A stretch of 64,000 nucleotides of DNA from contig CAJXKK010000006.1 in NCBI GenBank assembly GCA_913055615.1, positions 1 to 64,000 of the forward strand, in the 5' to 3' direction. A program made the position numbers and the translations under genes. Below the pieces are notes generated by a model that was not told the DNA's origin, ran no database searches, and saw nothing but the letters and a program-made list of their open reading frames with translations. Shown here one piece after another: positions 26,425 through 34,306 of this stretch; within the stretch, counting starts at the first letter, position 1, and each line of letters begins with the position of its first letter. This DNA is from an uncultured Ectothiorhodospiraceae bacterium. GTDB taxonomy: Bacteria; Pseudomonadota; Gammaproteobacteria; XJ16; Halofilaceae.

Positions 26425-28461
26425 ATGAAGACGGTAACGGACACGCCGCACGCGGTTCGGATCGAGGAGAATGTCTGGATCCGCCTGCGCGATGGCACGC
26501 ATCTCGCCGCGCGTGTGTGGTTGCCCGCGGAACCGCCCGCGGCGGGCGTACCGGCGATCCTCGAGTCGATCCCCTACCGCAAGCGTGACATCAAACGCAT
26601 CCGCGATGCCCGCATCCATGGGTACTTCGCCGCGCACGGCTACGCCTCCGTGCGCGTGGATGCGCGCGGCAGCGGCGACTCGGAGGGCGTGCTCACCGAC
26701 GAGTACACGGAACAGGAGCTGTGCGACGGCGAGGACGTGCTGGCCTGGCTCGCCGCCCAGCCCTGGTGCAACGCCCGGGTGGGCATGATCGGGATCAGCT
26801 GGGGCGGTTTCCATGCGCTGCAGCTCGCGGCCCGTCGCCCCCCGGCGCTGCAGGCGGTGGTTACCGTCTGCGCCAGCGACGATCGCTACCGCGACGATGT
26901 CCACTACATGGGCGGCTGCCTGCTGTCGGACAATCTCTCCTGGGCGTCGACGATGTTCGCCTATGCCTCGCTGCCCCCGGATCCCGCGATCGTGGGGGAT
27001 CGCTGGCGCGAGCTCTGGCGGCAGCGCCTGGCGGGCAGCGGACCGTGGCTGACCGAGTGGATGCGCCATGCCCACCGCGATGACTACTGGCGTCACGGTT
27101 CGGTCTGCGAGGACTACAGCGCGATCCGCTGCCCGGTGATGGCGGTCAGCGGCTGGGCGGATGGCTATTCCAACGCCGTGTTCCGCCTGGTGGAGCACCT
27201 CGATGCGCCTTGCAAGGGACTGATCGGGCCCTGGAGCCACCTGTATCCACACCTCGGCCAGCCCGGCCCGGCCATCGGATTCCTGCAGGAGTGCGTGCGC
27301 TGGTGGGACGAGTGGCTGGGGGAGGGCGACACCGGGGTCATGGACGAGCCCACGCTCCGGGTCTGGCTGCAGGACGGCGTCCAGCCGCAGGCGGCCGCCT
27401 ATCGCTACCGGCCAGGGCGCTGGGTCGCCGAGTCCCGCTGGCCGTCGCCGCATGTGCGGTTCGCGCCCTGGGCGCTGGATGCCCAGCGCCGGCTGGTGCC
27501 TACTGAGGAGGTGGACGCGCCGCCGGAGGGCCCCCTGGACCTGCAATCGCCGCTCTCGGTGGGACTGCTGGCCGGCAAGTGGTGCTCGTTCGGCTCCGCG
27601 CCCGATCACCCCTACGATCAGCGCGAGGAGGACGGTGGCTCGCTGGTCTACGACTGCCGGCCCCTGTCGGAGCGCCTGGAGATCCTCGGTGCGCCCGAAC
27701 TCGAGCTGGAGATCGCCGTCGACCAGCCCGTTGCCATGCTCGCGGTGCGCCTGTCCGACATCGCCTCCGATGGCAAGGCGACGCGTGTGACCTACGGTCT
27801 GCTCAACCTCTGCCACCGTGACGGCCATGAGGCGCCCACGCCGCTCGAGCCGGGCGAACGCTATCGTGTCCGGGTGCCCTTGAACCACGCCGCCCACGGG
27901 TTCGCGGCCGAGCATCGCCTGCGCGTGTCGCTGTCGACCTCGTACTGGCCGCTCGCGTGGGCGCCGCCGAGGCCCGTGACATTGACAGTGTGGCCGCAGA
28001 CCCTGCGGCTGCACCTGCCCGTGCGTGCCGCCGATCCCGCGATCGACGCGCAGCTGCCAGACTTCGACGAGGCCGAGAGCGCGGCCGCGCCGGCGTGGGA
28101 GACGCTGCGCCGCGGCGAGTCGAAATGGCTTATCGAACGCGACCTTGGGCGCGAGTCCACGACCCTGCACATCATCAACGATCAGGGGCGCTGGTACATC
28201 CCCGAGGTCGATCTGGGCGTGACCGTCCATGGCGAGGAGTGGTATGGGTACCGCGGCGACGATTTCGGCTCGCTGCACAGCGAGGTCCGTGGCCGACGCG
28301 AACTCGAGCGCGGCGACTGGCGGATCCGCACCGACACCCGCACGCTGATCAGCTGCGACGCGGATCACTTCCATGTCCATGCCACGCTCGACGCCTGGGA
28401 AGGCGAGGAGCGCGTCTTCAGCCGCATCTGGAAGGAATCGGTCCCGCGCCTGCTGCGCTGA
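26425..28461 (+). CDS. CocE/NonD family hydrolase
   Basis: A 678-residue alpha/beta hydrolase with a C-terminal jelly-roll, related to cocaine esterase and X-Pro dipeptidyl peptidase (S15). The N-terminal IRLRDGTHLAARVWLP and VRVDARGSGDSEGVL are typical; the nucleophile Ser lies in GMIGISWGGFHAL, the acid in SGWADGYSNA and the His in GPWSHLYPH. The beta domain covers roughly residues 330-560, and about 100 extra residues follow. No signal peptide. It likely cleaves an ester or amide; the natural substrate is unknown. It shares a 208-bp divergent spacer with the ATP-grasp gene. Confidence 0.92.
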   Translation: MKTVTDTPHAVRIEENVWIRLRDGTHLAARVWLPAEPPAAGVPAILESIPYRKRDIKRIRDARIHGYFAAHGYASVRVDARGSGDSEGVLTDEYTEQELCDGEDVLAWLAAQPWCNARVGMIGISWGGFHALQLAARRPPALQAVVTVCASDDRYRDDVHYMGGCLLSDNLSWASTMFAYASLPPDPAIVGDRWRELWRQRLAGSGPWLTEWMRHAHRDDYWRHGSVCEDYSAIRCPVMAVSGWADGYSNAVFRLVEHLDAPCKGLIGPWSHLYPHLGQPGPAIGFLQECVRWWDEWLGEGDTGVMDEPTLRVWLQDGVQPQAAAYRYRPGRWVAESRWPSPHVRFAPWALDAQRRLVPTEEVDAPPEGPLDLQSPLSVGLLAGKWCSFGSAPDHPYDQREEDGGSLVYDCRPLSERLEILGAPELELEIAVDQPVAMLAVRLSDIASDGKATRVTYGLLNLCHRDGHEAPTPLEPGERYRVRVPLNHAAHGFAAEHRLRVSLSTSYWPLAWAPPRPVTLTVWPQTLRLHLPVRAADPAIDAQLPDFDEAESAAAPAWETLRRGESKWLIERDLGRESTTLHIINDQGRWYIPEVDLGVTVHGEEWYGYRGDDFGSLHSEVRGRRELERGDWRIRTDTRTLISCDADHFHVHATLDAWEGEERVFSRIWKESVPRLLR

Positions 28462-28675
28462 CTCTGCGTGCCCCATCCAAACGCGCGAGATATTGCGAAA
28501 CGGGACTAGGTTCTGATTGCGCGTTGGGGCGGCCGGCCTTGCCGTCGAGGTCCCGTTTGCTATGAGCGAGCCACCGCGGCGATACTGCGCGGCTCGCACG
28601 CGGCTGCGTCGGTATTGATTATCTGCAGGCGTATTTCGAGGCGCCTTGATCCATCTGCACGAGGAGACAGCAACC

Positions 28676-28924
28676 ATGGCCCACACCCCGCACGAGCTCG
28701 CCGAAGAGTTTCCGCAGGAGAGTGAACTCATCCATCGGCTCAAAATGAATGACGCACATTTTGAAAAGCTTGTGGACGAGTACCACTCGGTCAATCGCCA
28801 GATCCACCGCATGGAGACCGAGGTCGAGCCGGTGGACAGCGACACCGAGAAACACGCCCGCGAGCGGCGCGTCCATCTCAAGGATCAGATTGCCGATCAC
28901 CTTGAACGCCACCGCGGCGACTGA
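28676..28924 (+). CDS. YdcH family protein (DUF465)
   Basis: An 82-residue helical protein with HELAEEFPQESELIHRLKMN and then HFEKLVDEYHSVNRQIHRME, the DUF465 pattern found in small stand-alone proteins of proteobacteria. The role is unknown. The GAGGAGACAG ribosome site supports the ATG at 28676. No partner gene is linked. Confidence 0.88.
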   Translation: MAHTPHELAEEFPQESELIHRLKMNDAHFEKLVDEYHSVNRQIHRMETEVEPVDSDTEKHARERRVHLKDQIADHLERHRGD

Positions 28925-29137
28925 GCGGTTCAGCAATCTTGTGCGGCTGCGACGACCTGCAAAAGGTGGTTGGCAGGTGGTGGGTATGGAGGGATGAAGT
29001 AAGCGCACGACGTTGCGCTGCCGATACCTCGGCCACATCGCCATCGCGCTCACTTGGTAAGAGTCACTATCCGGTCAACGGCGGCTACGGGGCGCGTTGA
29101 GAAGCGGTGGTCAGGGCAATAAACAAGGATTTGTGGA

Positions 29138-29433
29138 TCACGGTCGAGACTTCCCGGGTTCTGCTGCGGCGTCCTGGTTGGTGAGCCAGACCGCTACCGC
29201 GCGGATGTCTTTATCGCTCATGCGACTGGCGATGAATCCCATCAGGTCCTGGCGATCATTGCTTCGGGAGTTGGCTTTCCACGCCTGCAGCTGGGACTTG
29301 ATATAGCCCGCGTGCGGACCGGTAATGCCCGGGAACACATCCTGGCAATGTAGGCGGCGTTCATTGCGGCCAGTCTGGGCCAGGATTCGCCCCCTTCGAT
29401 AGGTTTGCCGCTGCCATCGTCCTGAGCCACGGC
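29138..29433 (-). pseudogene. Remnant of a di-haem cytochrome c
   Basis: One frame shows QDDGSGKPIEGGESWPRLAA and then MNAAYIA, the region after the first haem in cytochrome c4-like proteins; another frame gives FPGITGPHAGYIKSQLQAWK, then RMSDKDIRAVAVWLTNQDAA, the C-terminal end. The CxxCH haem sites and the segment between the two pieces are lost, and the frame changes. So this is a decayed gene. Its 5' end runs into the desaturase remnant. Confidence 0.75.
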
Positions 29434-29459
29434 ATCCGGCCGGCTCGCATGAACCCGAA

Positions 29460-29765
29460 CGGGGGACGAACATGGAGCAGGAACACCCAGGCCGGTCCGA
29501 TCCCGAACAGGACGATCGGATGGCGATACAGGCGATAGCGCCACCGCTTCCATCGCGGCAGGGCCTGGAACTCGCGCACGGTCAGGCTGTTGACACCGCC
29601 TACATGCGGGTGGTCGAGGCTGCCTGAGGTCGCGTGATGGGGCTTGTGCGTGTGGCGCCAGAAGTCGTGGGTCGTGAGCGTCAACACGCCGATGACCCGT
29701 CCGATCCAGTCATTCGCGCGTTGCGAGGCGAAAAACGAGCGATGGCCACAATGCCCGCATGAGCG
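29460..29765 (-). pseudogene. Remnant of a fatty acid desaturase
   Basis: The frame reads CGHCGHRSFFASQRANDWIG, then LTLTTHDFWRHTHKPHHATS and onward to WVFLLHVRPP. Two of the histidine boxes of membrane desaturases (a form of HDCGH, and HTHKPHHA) are recognisable. Both the N-terminal third and everything after the second half of the protein are missing, and the first box has changed. Clearly a fragment, fused directly to the cytochrome remnant. Confidence 0.78.
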
Positions 29766-29860
29766 GGTTCGGTTTGGACCAGGCGGGAATAAGGAGAGGG
29801 TTATTCCGAATTCCCGAAGGCGCCGACAGCTGCCGGCTGCTGCAGCGCACCCTCTCCTGG

Positions 29861-31102
29861 TCAGGCTGAGCTGTGTCGTGGTGTTGCCCGCCGGCGCGGG
29901 TCGGGTGCGAACACGGCCAGAACGGCGAAGCTGATGGTACCTGTCGCGAGCATGACACCGATGCTCGCGGCCCCAATCCCCATATCCAGCAGCGCGCCGA
30001 GCGTAATCGGCGCAATGGCCGTGGAGATCACCATCATCGCCTGGGCGACGGCGCGGATGGCTCCGAGGTGGCGCACGCCGTAGCGCTCCGCCCAGAGGGA
30101 CCCGCCCACCGTCGCTACAAGCCCCGTGGTCACTCCGATCAGTCCCAGGTAGAGGAAGGCGACCCAGGCGGGCCCGCCGATGGCCAGGGTGATCAGCCCG
30201 AGCGCCATGGGCACAAGCGCCAGCGGCAGCACGCGCTGGGCACCCATGCGATCCACCAGGGGCCCGGCCAGCAGCAGCGCGGCCACATGCCCCAGCGCAT
30301 AGCCGGTGAAGGCCGAGGCGATCAGTTCAACGGACCAGCCGCTGGCATCCGCCAGTGCCGCCTGGTGGAAGAGGACGGCGGTGACGATGAATGGGGTCAT
30401 CAGCGCCGCGGGCAGCAGGACGTAGAAGCCCGGATCGCGCAGGGCCTCGCCGCGGGTGAAACTGATGGGCTCGTTCAGGTTGTATTCGGTGTCCGTCTCC
30501 GGGGACGACGTCACCGGCGGGCGGATACGGCGGGCCAGCAGCGTCATTACCGGTATCGCGATCACGACCAGTATGCCGGTCGCGCCCCACCACGGCATGC
30601 GCCAGCCTCCGAATCCGAGCAGGACAATGGCCGTCAGGGGCAGTATGGCCTCGGCGATGGGCATGCCCATCGCCGTCAGCGCAATCGCCTTGCCGCGGTG
30701 CCAATGGAAATGGCGCCCGGCGGTCGTAATCCCGATATGGGCGATCAGCCCCTGGCCACCGAAGCGCACCAGCAGGAAACCGGCGGCAAGCACGGCGACG
30801 TGCGGCGCAAAGCCGATGAGCGCGCAGCCGAGCGCCAACAGGCCGAGCGCGGTGACGGTCACGCGCGCGAGCGGCCAGTGATCCACCCAGTGGCCCACCC
30901 GCAGCAGCAACAACGCCGACAGCAGAGTCGCGGCACTGTAGATGCCGCCATAAAAGGAATGCGAGAGATCGAAGGCCGCGCGGATGTCGGCGCCGAGTAC
31001 CGCGACAAAGAAAGTCTGGCCAAAGCCCGACAGCATCATGGCCAGCAGACCGAAGGCGACGATGTGGCGTCCAGCCCAGAGGGACTCGGGAGAATGCGTC
31101 AT
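29861..31102 (-). CDS. MFS transporter
   Basis: A 413-residue membrane protein with 12 predicted helices and MFS features: DLSHSFYGGIYSAATLLSAL early, the loop motif GHWVDHWPLARV, and a repeat of it in the second half (GPLVDRMGAQRVLP). WAERYGVRHLGAIRA is shared with exporters of the monocarboxylate/oxalate-formate type. The central loop holds ETDTEYNLNEPIS. Intact, in contrast to the decayed MFS gene beside it. Substrate not predictable. Confidence 0.88.
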   Translation of the reverse strand: MTHSPESLWAGRHIVAFGLLAMMLSGFGQTFFVAVLGADIRAAFDLSHSFYGGIYSAATLLSALLLLRVGHWVDHWPLARVTVTALGLLALGCALIGFAPHVAVLAAGFLLVRFGGQGLIAHIGITTAGRHFHWHRGKAIALTAMGMPIAEAILPLTAIVLLGFGGWRMPWWGATGILVVIAIPVMTLLARRIRPPVTSSPETDTEYNLNEPISFTRGEALRDPGFYVLLPAALMTPFIVTAVLFHQAALADASGWSVELIASAFTGYALGHVAALLLAGPLVDRMGAQRVLPLALVPMALGLITLAIGGPAWVAFLYLGLIGVTTGLVATVGGSLWAERYGVRHLGAIRAVAQAMMVISTAIAPITLGALLDMGIGAASIGVMLATGTISFAVLAVFAPDPRRRATPRHSSA

Positions 31103-31271
31103 TTCGGTCTCGTTCAGACCTTGACTGGCCCGTGCACGCGCAGTTCACCGCGAGGCGGCGGTAGGTGAAAGGGCGCGAAGGATAACACGCCGCGCCTGCG
31201 CCTTTCTCCGCAGTCGGATCGAACCGCCTGTTGCGTCTGACGAGCACGCATAGGCGCGGCCGCATGGCCCA

Positions 31272-31834
31272 CTAGGCCTGCGCGGGCGAATCAGCGACCC
31301 GCTGGGCCATGATGACGCGTGCCGGCAGCGGATACAGGCGCGCACTGCCGGCCGCGAGCCCGGCCAGCACGGCGAAGGCACCGAACGCCTCGACATAGTC
31401 GTGGCGTTCGATCGCCCAGCCGGCGACGGGGGAGCCCACCGCCTGTCCGACGGTGATCGATACGAATGGCAGGACCGGGCCGAGAGAGGGCCGCCTGGGC
31501 AGCAGGCGCACCCCGGTCACGAGCAGTTGTCCGCTCAGGTGCCCCGCCTGACTGATCAGCGCGAGGCCCCCGAAGCCGATACCACTCGCCACCATCGCGG
31601 CCTTGCGTGCGCCCAGGCGATTGGCCACCACGGGTGCGAGCAGGCTTGTGCCGACGAAACTGACAAAAGGCAGTGAGCTGACAATGCCGATGATGTCCGA
31701 GCCGGCCCGAGATCGGCCCGGATCGACGGCACGAAGAGGCCGAACGCGTACCGGGCCAGGCCGAACGCTATGGCTGTCAATGCGGCGCCGAGGATGGCGT
31801 AGCCGGTTGCGCCGACCGTCCTCACGACCTGCAC
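31272..31834 (-). pseudogene. Remnant of a second MFS transporter
   Basis: An N-terminal piece (ILGAALTAIAFGLARYAFGL, then FVPSIRADLG) is followed, after a frame change, by VANRLGARKAAMVASGIGFG and, past a large internal deletion, by AVGSPVAGWAIERHDYVEAF near the C-terminus. The pieces match YbfB/YjiJ-type MFS proteins of about 400 residues, of which fewer than 200 remain. The 264 bp between this remnant and the next gene hold nothing I can name. Confidence 0.75.
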
Positions 31835-32098
31835 CCCGCTGGATGCGTGCGTCGTATCACCGTCGGGGCCATTGTCCCGGTGGCTGGGGCGCGCTCCACG
31901 GGGGCCGGTGCGAGCACCAGGGCCGCTACTTCGACGGCCTCCTCCGAAGCCCCAGGGGATATGCGCGTGGTGGCCTGGTTCGACGGCGTTATCGCCGGAA
32001 TACGACAGCCCAGGCCGGACTTCGATTGCGGTTGCTGCTCTCACTACAGCCTTCGGTTGCGGTGATCGCGGCGGCTCCGGATCAAGCCAGCGGTGCGC

Positions 32099-33304
32099 TC
32101 AGACCTCGTTCGGTACCTCGGGCAGTTCCGTTGCGCGGCCGCGGGGGATGTCGCCGGCCTTGTCGTAGAAAGGCAATTCGCACAGCTCGCCAGTGTGCGT
32201 CTGCCCGTCCATGCAGGCCACGTCGAAGACGGTGCCGGGTCCGTGATCGGGGTCATCCACGCGCACGAAGGCCACACCGCACTGCATGGTGGGGGACCAC
32301 GCGCTGCTGGTGACGCGCCCGACATGGTTGCCATCGATATACACGGCCTCGCCGTGGCACGCGATACCGGCGTCGACCTTCAGGCCCCAGGTCCGGTTCC
32401 GGCGGTCCGCGGTTTCCAGCGCCGAGCGCCCGATGAAGTCGCCTTTGTTGAAGTCGACCAGTGCCCCGAAGCCGGCGTCGAACGGCGTCGTATCCTGGTT
32501 GAAATCGGTACCGGAGAACAGCAGGCCGCCCTCGATGCGCCGTGCGTTGGTCACTTCGGCGGGCGTGGTGTGGATGCCCCATTCCTCACCGGCGAACATG
32601 ATGTGGTCGCCGATCGCGGCTGCATCGACATCGGATTCCAGGTAGAACTCCCAACCGAGCTCATTGGTGAAGCCGGTCCGGGTGATAATCACGCGCTGGC
32701 CGCCGATGCGGATCTCGGCCATGTCGAAGTAGCGGAATGGCTCCGGCATTCCATCGTCCGCGACCGCTTCCAGCACGTCCATCGAGCGCGGGCCCTGGAT
32801 CTGGCTGACCCACACGTGCGGGTTGAAGATCTCGACATCAAGCCCCGCCCCCTGCGCGCGCAGCCAGCTGTAGAATTCGCCGTCGCCCTGCACGTACCAG
32901 AACCGGTTGGCATCGAGGCGCATGAGCACACCGTCCATGATCGTGCCGCCATCCGGGTAGCAGGCGATCTGGTAGCTGCAGCGTCCGACGCGTACCTTGG
33001 CCACGCTGCGCGTGAATACCCGCTCCAGCAGGGCCTCCGCGTCGTTGCCGCGGATCTCGATCGGCAACTCGCCCGTGTGCGAGACCATCACCTGACGGCG
33101 CAGGCGCCAATACAGAGCGCGCGTATCGGTGTTGGCGTAAGCGAGCGAGCGCAGGCGATTGTTGTAGACCCCGAACTTCGGGTCGTAAGGCAACTCTTGG
33201 TAAATCAGCGGATGCGGCGCCATGCTCTGCTGGAACTCGGTCGCACCGCCACCGAACGGGACCGCCTTCACCACGAATTCAATGTCGGTCAATGCCTCGG
33301 ACAC
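32099..33304 (-). CDS. Aminomethyltransferase family protein (GcvT/DmdA fold)
   Basis: A 401-residue folate-dependent enzyme related to the glycine cleavage T-protein and to DMSP demethylase. Seen are GVYNNRLRSLAYANTDTRAL, QVMVSHTGELPIEIRG, TRTGFTNELGWEFYL (family folate-site motif) and ARRIEGGLLFSGTDFNQDTT. No other glycine cleavage gene is present, so it probably demethylates a small N- or S-methyl compound. I chose GTG at 33304, with GGAG six bases upstream; the longer frame adds 21 unlikely residues. A LysR gene is divergent from it and probably controls it. Confidence 0.82.
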   Translation of the reverse strand: MSEALTDIEFVVKAVPFGGGATEFQQSMAPHPLIYQELPYDPKFGVYNNRLRSLAYANTDTRALYWRLRRQVMVSHTGELPIEIRGNDAEALLERVFTRSVAKVRVGRCSYQIACYPDGGTIMDGVLMRLDANRFWYVQGDGEFYSWLRAQGAGLDVEIFNPHVWVSQIQGPRSMDVLEAVADDGMPEPFRYFDMAEIRIGGQRVIITRTGFTNELGWEFYLESDVDAAAIGDHIMFAGEEWGIHTTPAEVTNARRIEGGLLFSGTDFNQDTTPFDAGFGALVDFNKGDFIGRSALETADRRNRTWGLKVDAGIACHGEAVYIDGNHVGRVTSSAWSPTMQCGVAFVRVDDPDHGPGTVFDVACMDGQTHTGELCELPFYDKAGDIPRGRATELPEVPNEV

Positions 33305-33368
33305 GTCTTCTCCAACCACGCTCGAGAGGGGAAATAATCGAGCCGGGAGAATAGCTCGGCTCGGCATA

Positions 33369-33382
33369 TGTCACCAATGACA
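33369..33382. promoter_or_regulatory. Candidate LysR-type operator
   Basis: TGTCA-CCAA-TGACA, a perfect 5-4-5 dyad, lies in the 117-bp spacer between the aminomethyltransferase and LysR genes, 40 bp upstream of the LysR start. This is where a LysR protein would bind to control itself and its divergent target. Confidence 0.45.
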
Positions 33383-33421
33383 ATTATTCGCGACCGTAGA
33401 GAATTCTGTCATCATCGCTGG

Positions 33422-34279
33422 ATGAGACTGGATACGGAATCACTGCGAGCCCTCAAGCTGGTGGCCGAGGTCGGCGGAGTGACCGAGGCGGCGGCGCGCC
33501 TGTGCCTGACGCAGTCGGCGGTCAGTTGGAAACTGCGCCGCCTGGAGGAACGCGTCGGGCGGACCCTGCTGCGCCGTGAAGGGCGCACGCTGAGACCGAC
33601 CCGGCAGGGCCGCGAGCTGATCGAATTCGCGGATCGTATCCTGTCCGCGCACGACGCCGCGGTGCAGCGCTTCCGGGGTTCGGCGCTCAGCGGTTCCATT
33701 CGTCTCGGGGCCACGGACGATGTGGCCGTAAACCGGGTGGCAGGCATCGCCGGGCGGTTCCGCTGGGCACATCCGGCTATCCGCCTGCAGATCCGGGTCG
33801 AGTCCTCACTCAAGGTTGCAGAGTGGGTCGATGCCGGCGAGGTCGACCTGGGGGTTATGCCGGTCGAGGACCACGAAGTGCGCTTCGACGATTTCGTGCT
33901 CTGGCAGGACGAACTGCGGTTCGTGCAGGCCGCGGACGCCCAGTTCTCCGCGGATGATCCGCTGCCGCTGGTAACCTTCGGTTCGCGATGCTTTTATGGG
34001 CGTGTCGCGGGCGGGCTGCTCGATGCGGCCGGGATCGCTTACGAGGAGGTGCTGCAGAGCGCGAGCATCGCCGGCGTCCGCGCCGCCGTCAGTGCCGGGT
34101 TTGGTGTTGCGCTGATGAACCGCGGCTTCATGACCGAGGACCAGTGCACCTGGCCGGGCACGACTGCGATCGCCACAGCGCCGGATATCAACTATGTCCT
34201 GCGCGCCGCGGAAGGCCCCCTGACGGACGCGCAAAAGACACTCGTGGGCGAACTCCGCGGCTCGGTTCCGCCCGAGTAG
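33422..34279 (+). CDS. LysR family transcriptional regulator
   Basis: A 285-residue regulator with an N-terminal winged helix (LRALKLVAEVGGVTEAAARL, then LTQSAVSWKLRRLEERVGRT) and a C-terminal ligand-binding domain. The start at 33422 places the helix-turn-helix at the usual distance. It is divergent from the aminomethyltransferase gene, its likely target, and convergent with tex. The inducer is probably that enzyme's substrate. Confidence 0.9.
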   Translation: MRLDTESLRALKLVAEVGGVTEAAARLCLTQSAVSWKLRRLEERVGRTLLRREGRTLRPTRQGRELIEFADRILSAHDAAVQRFRGSALSGSIRLGATDDVAVNRVAGIAGRFRWAHPAIRLQIRVESSLKVAEWVDAGEVDLGVMPVEDHEVRFDDFVLWQDELRFVQAADAQFSADDPLPLVTFGSRCFYGRVAGGLLDAAGIAYEEVLQSASIAGVRAAVSAGFGVALMNRGFMTEDQCTWPGTTAIATAPDINYVLRAAEGPLTDAQKTLVGELRGSVPPE

Positions 34280-34306
34280 TCACCCTCGTTCCCGGCGGTA
34301 TGACCG

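Noticed and set aside
26404-28881. 825-codon open frame opposite the CocE hydrolase
   Set aside because: Antisense shadow; CocE has complete catalytic motifs on the plus strand and the mirror frame shows none.
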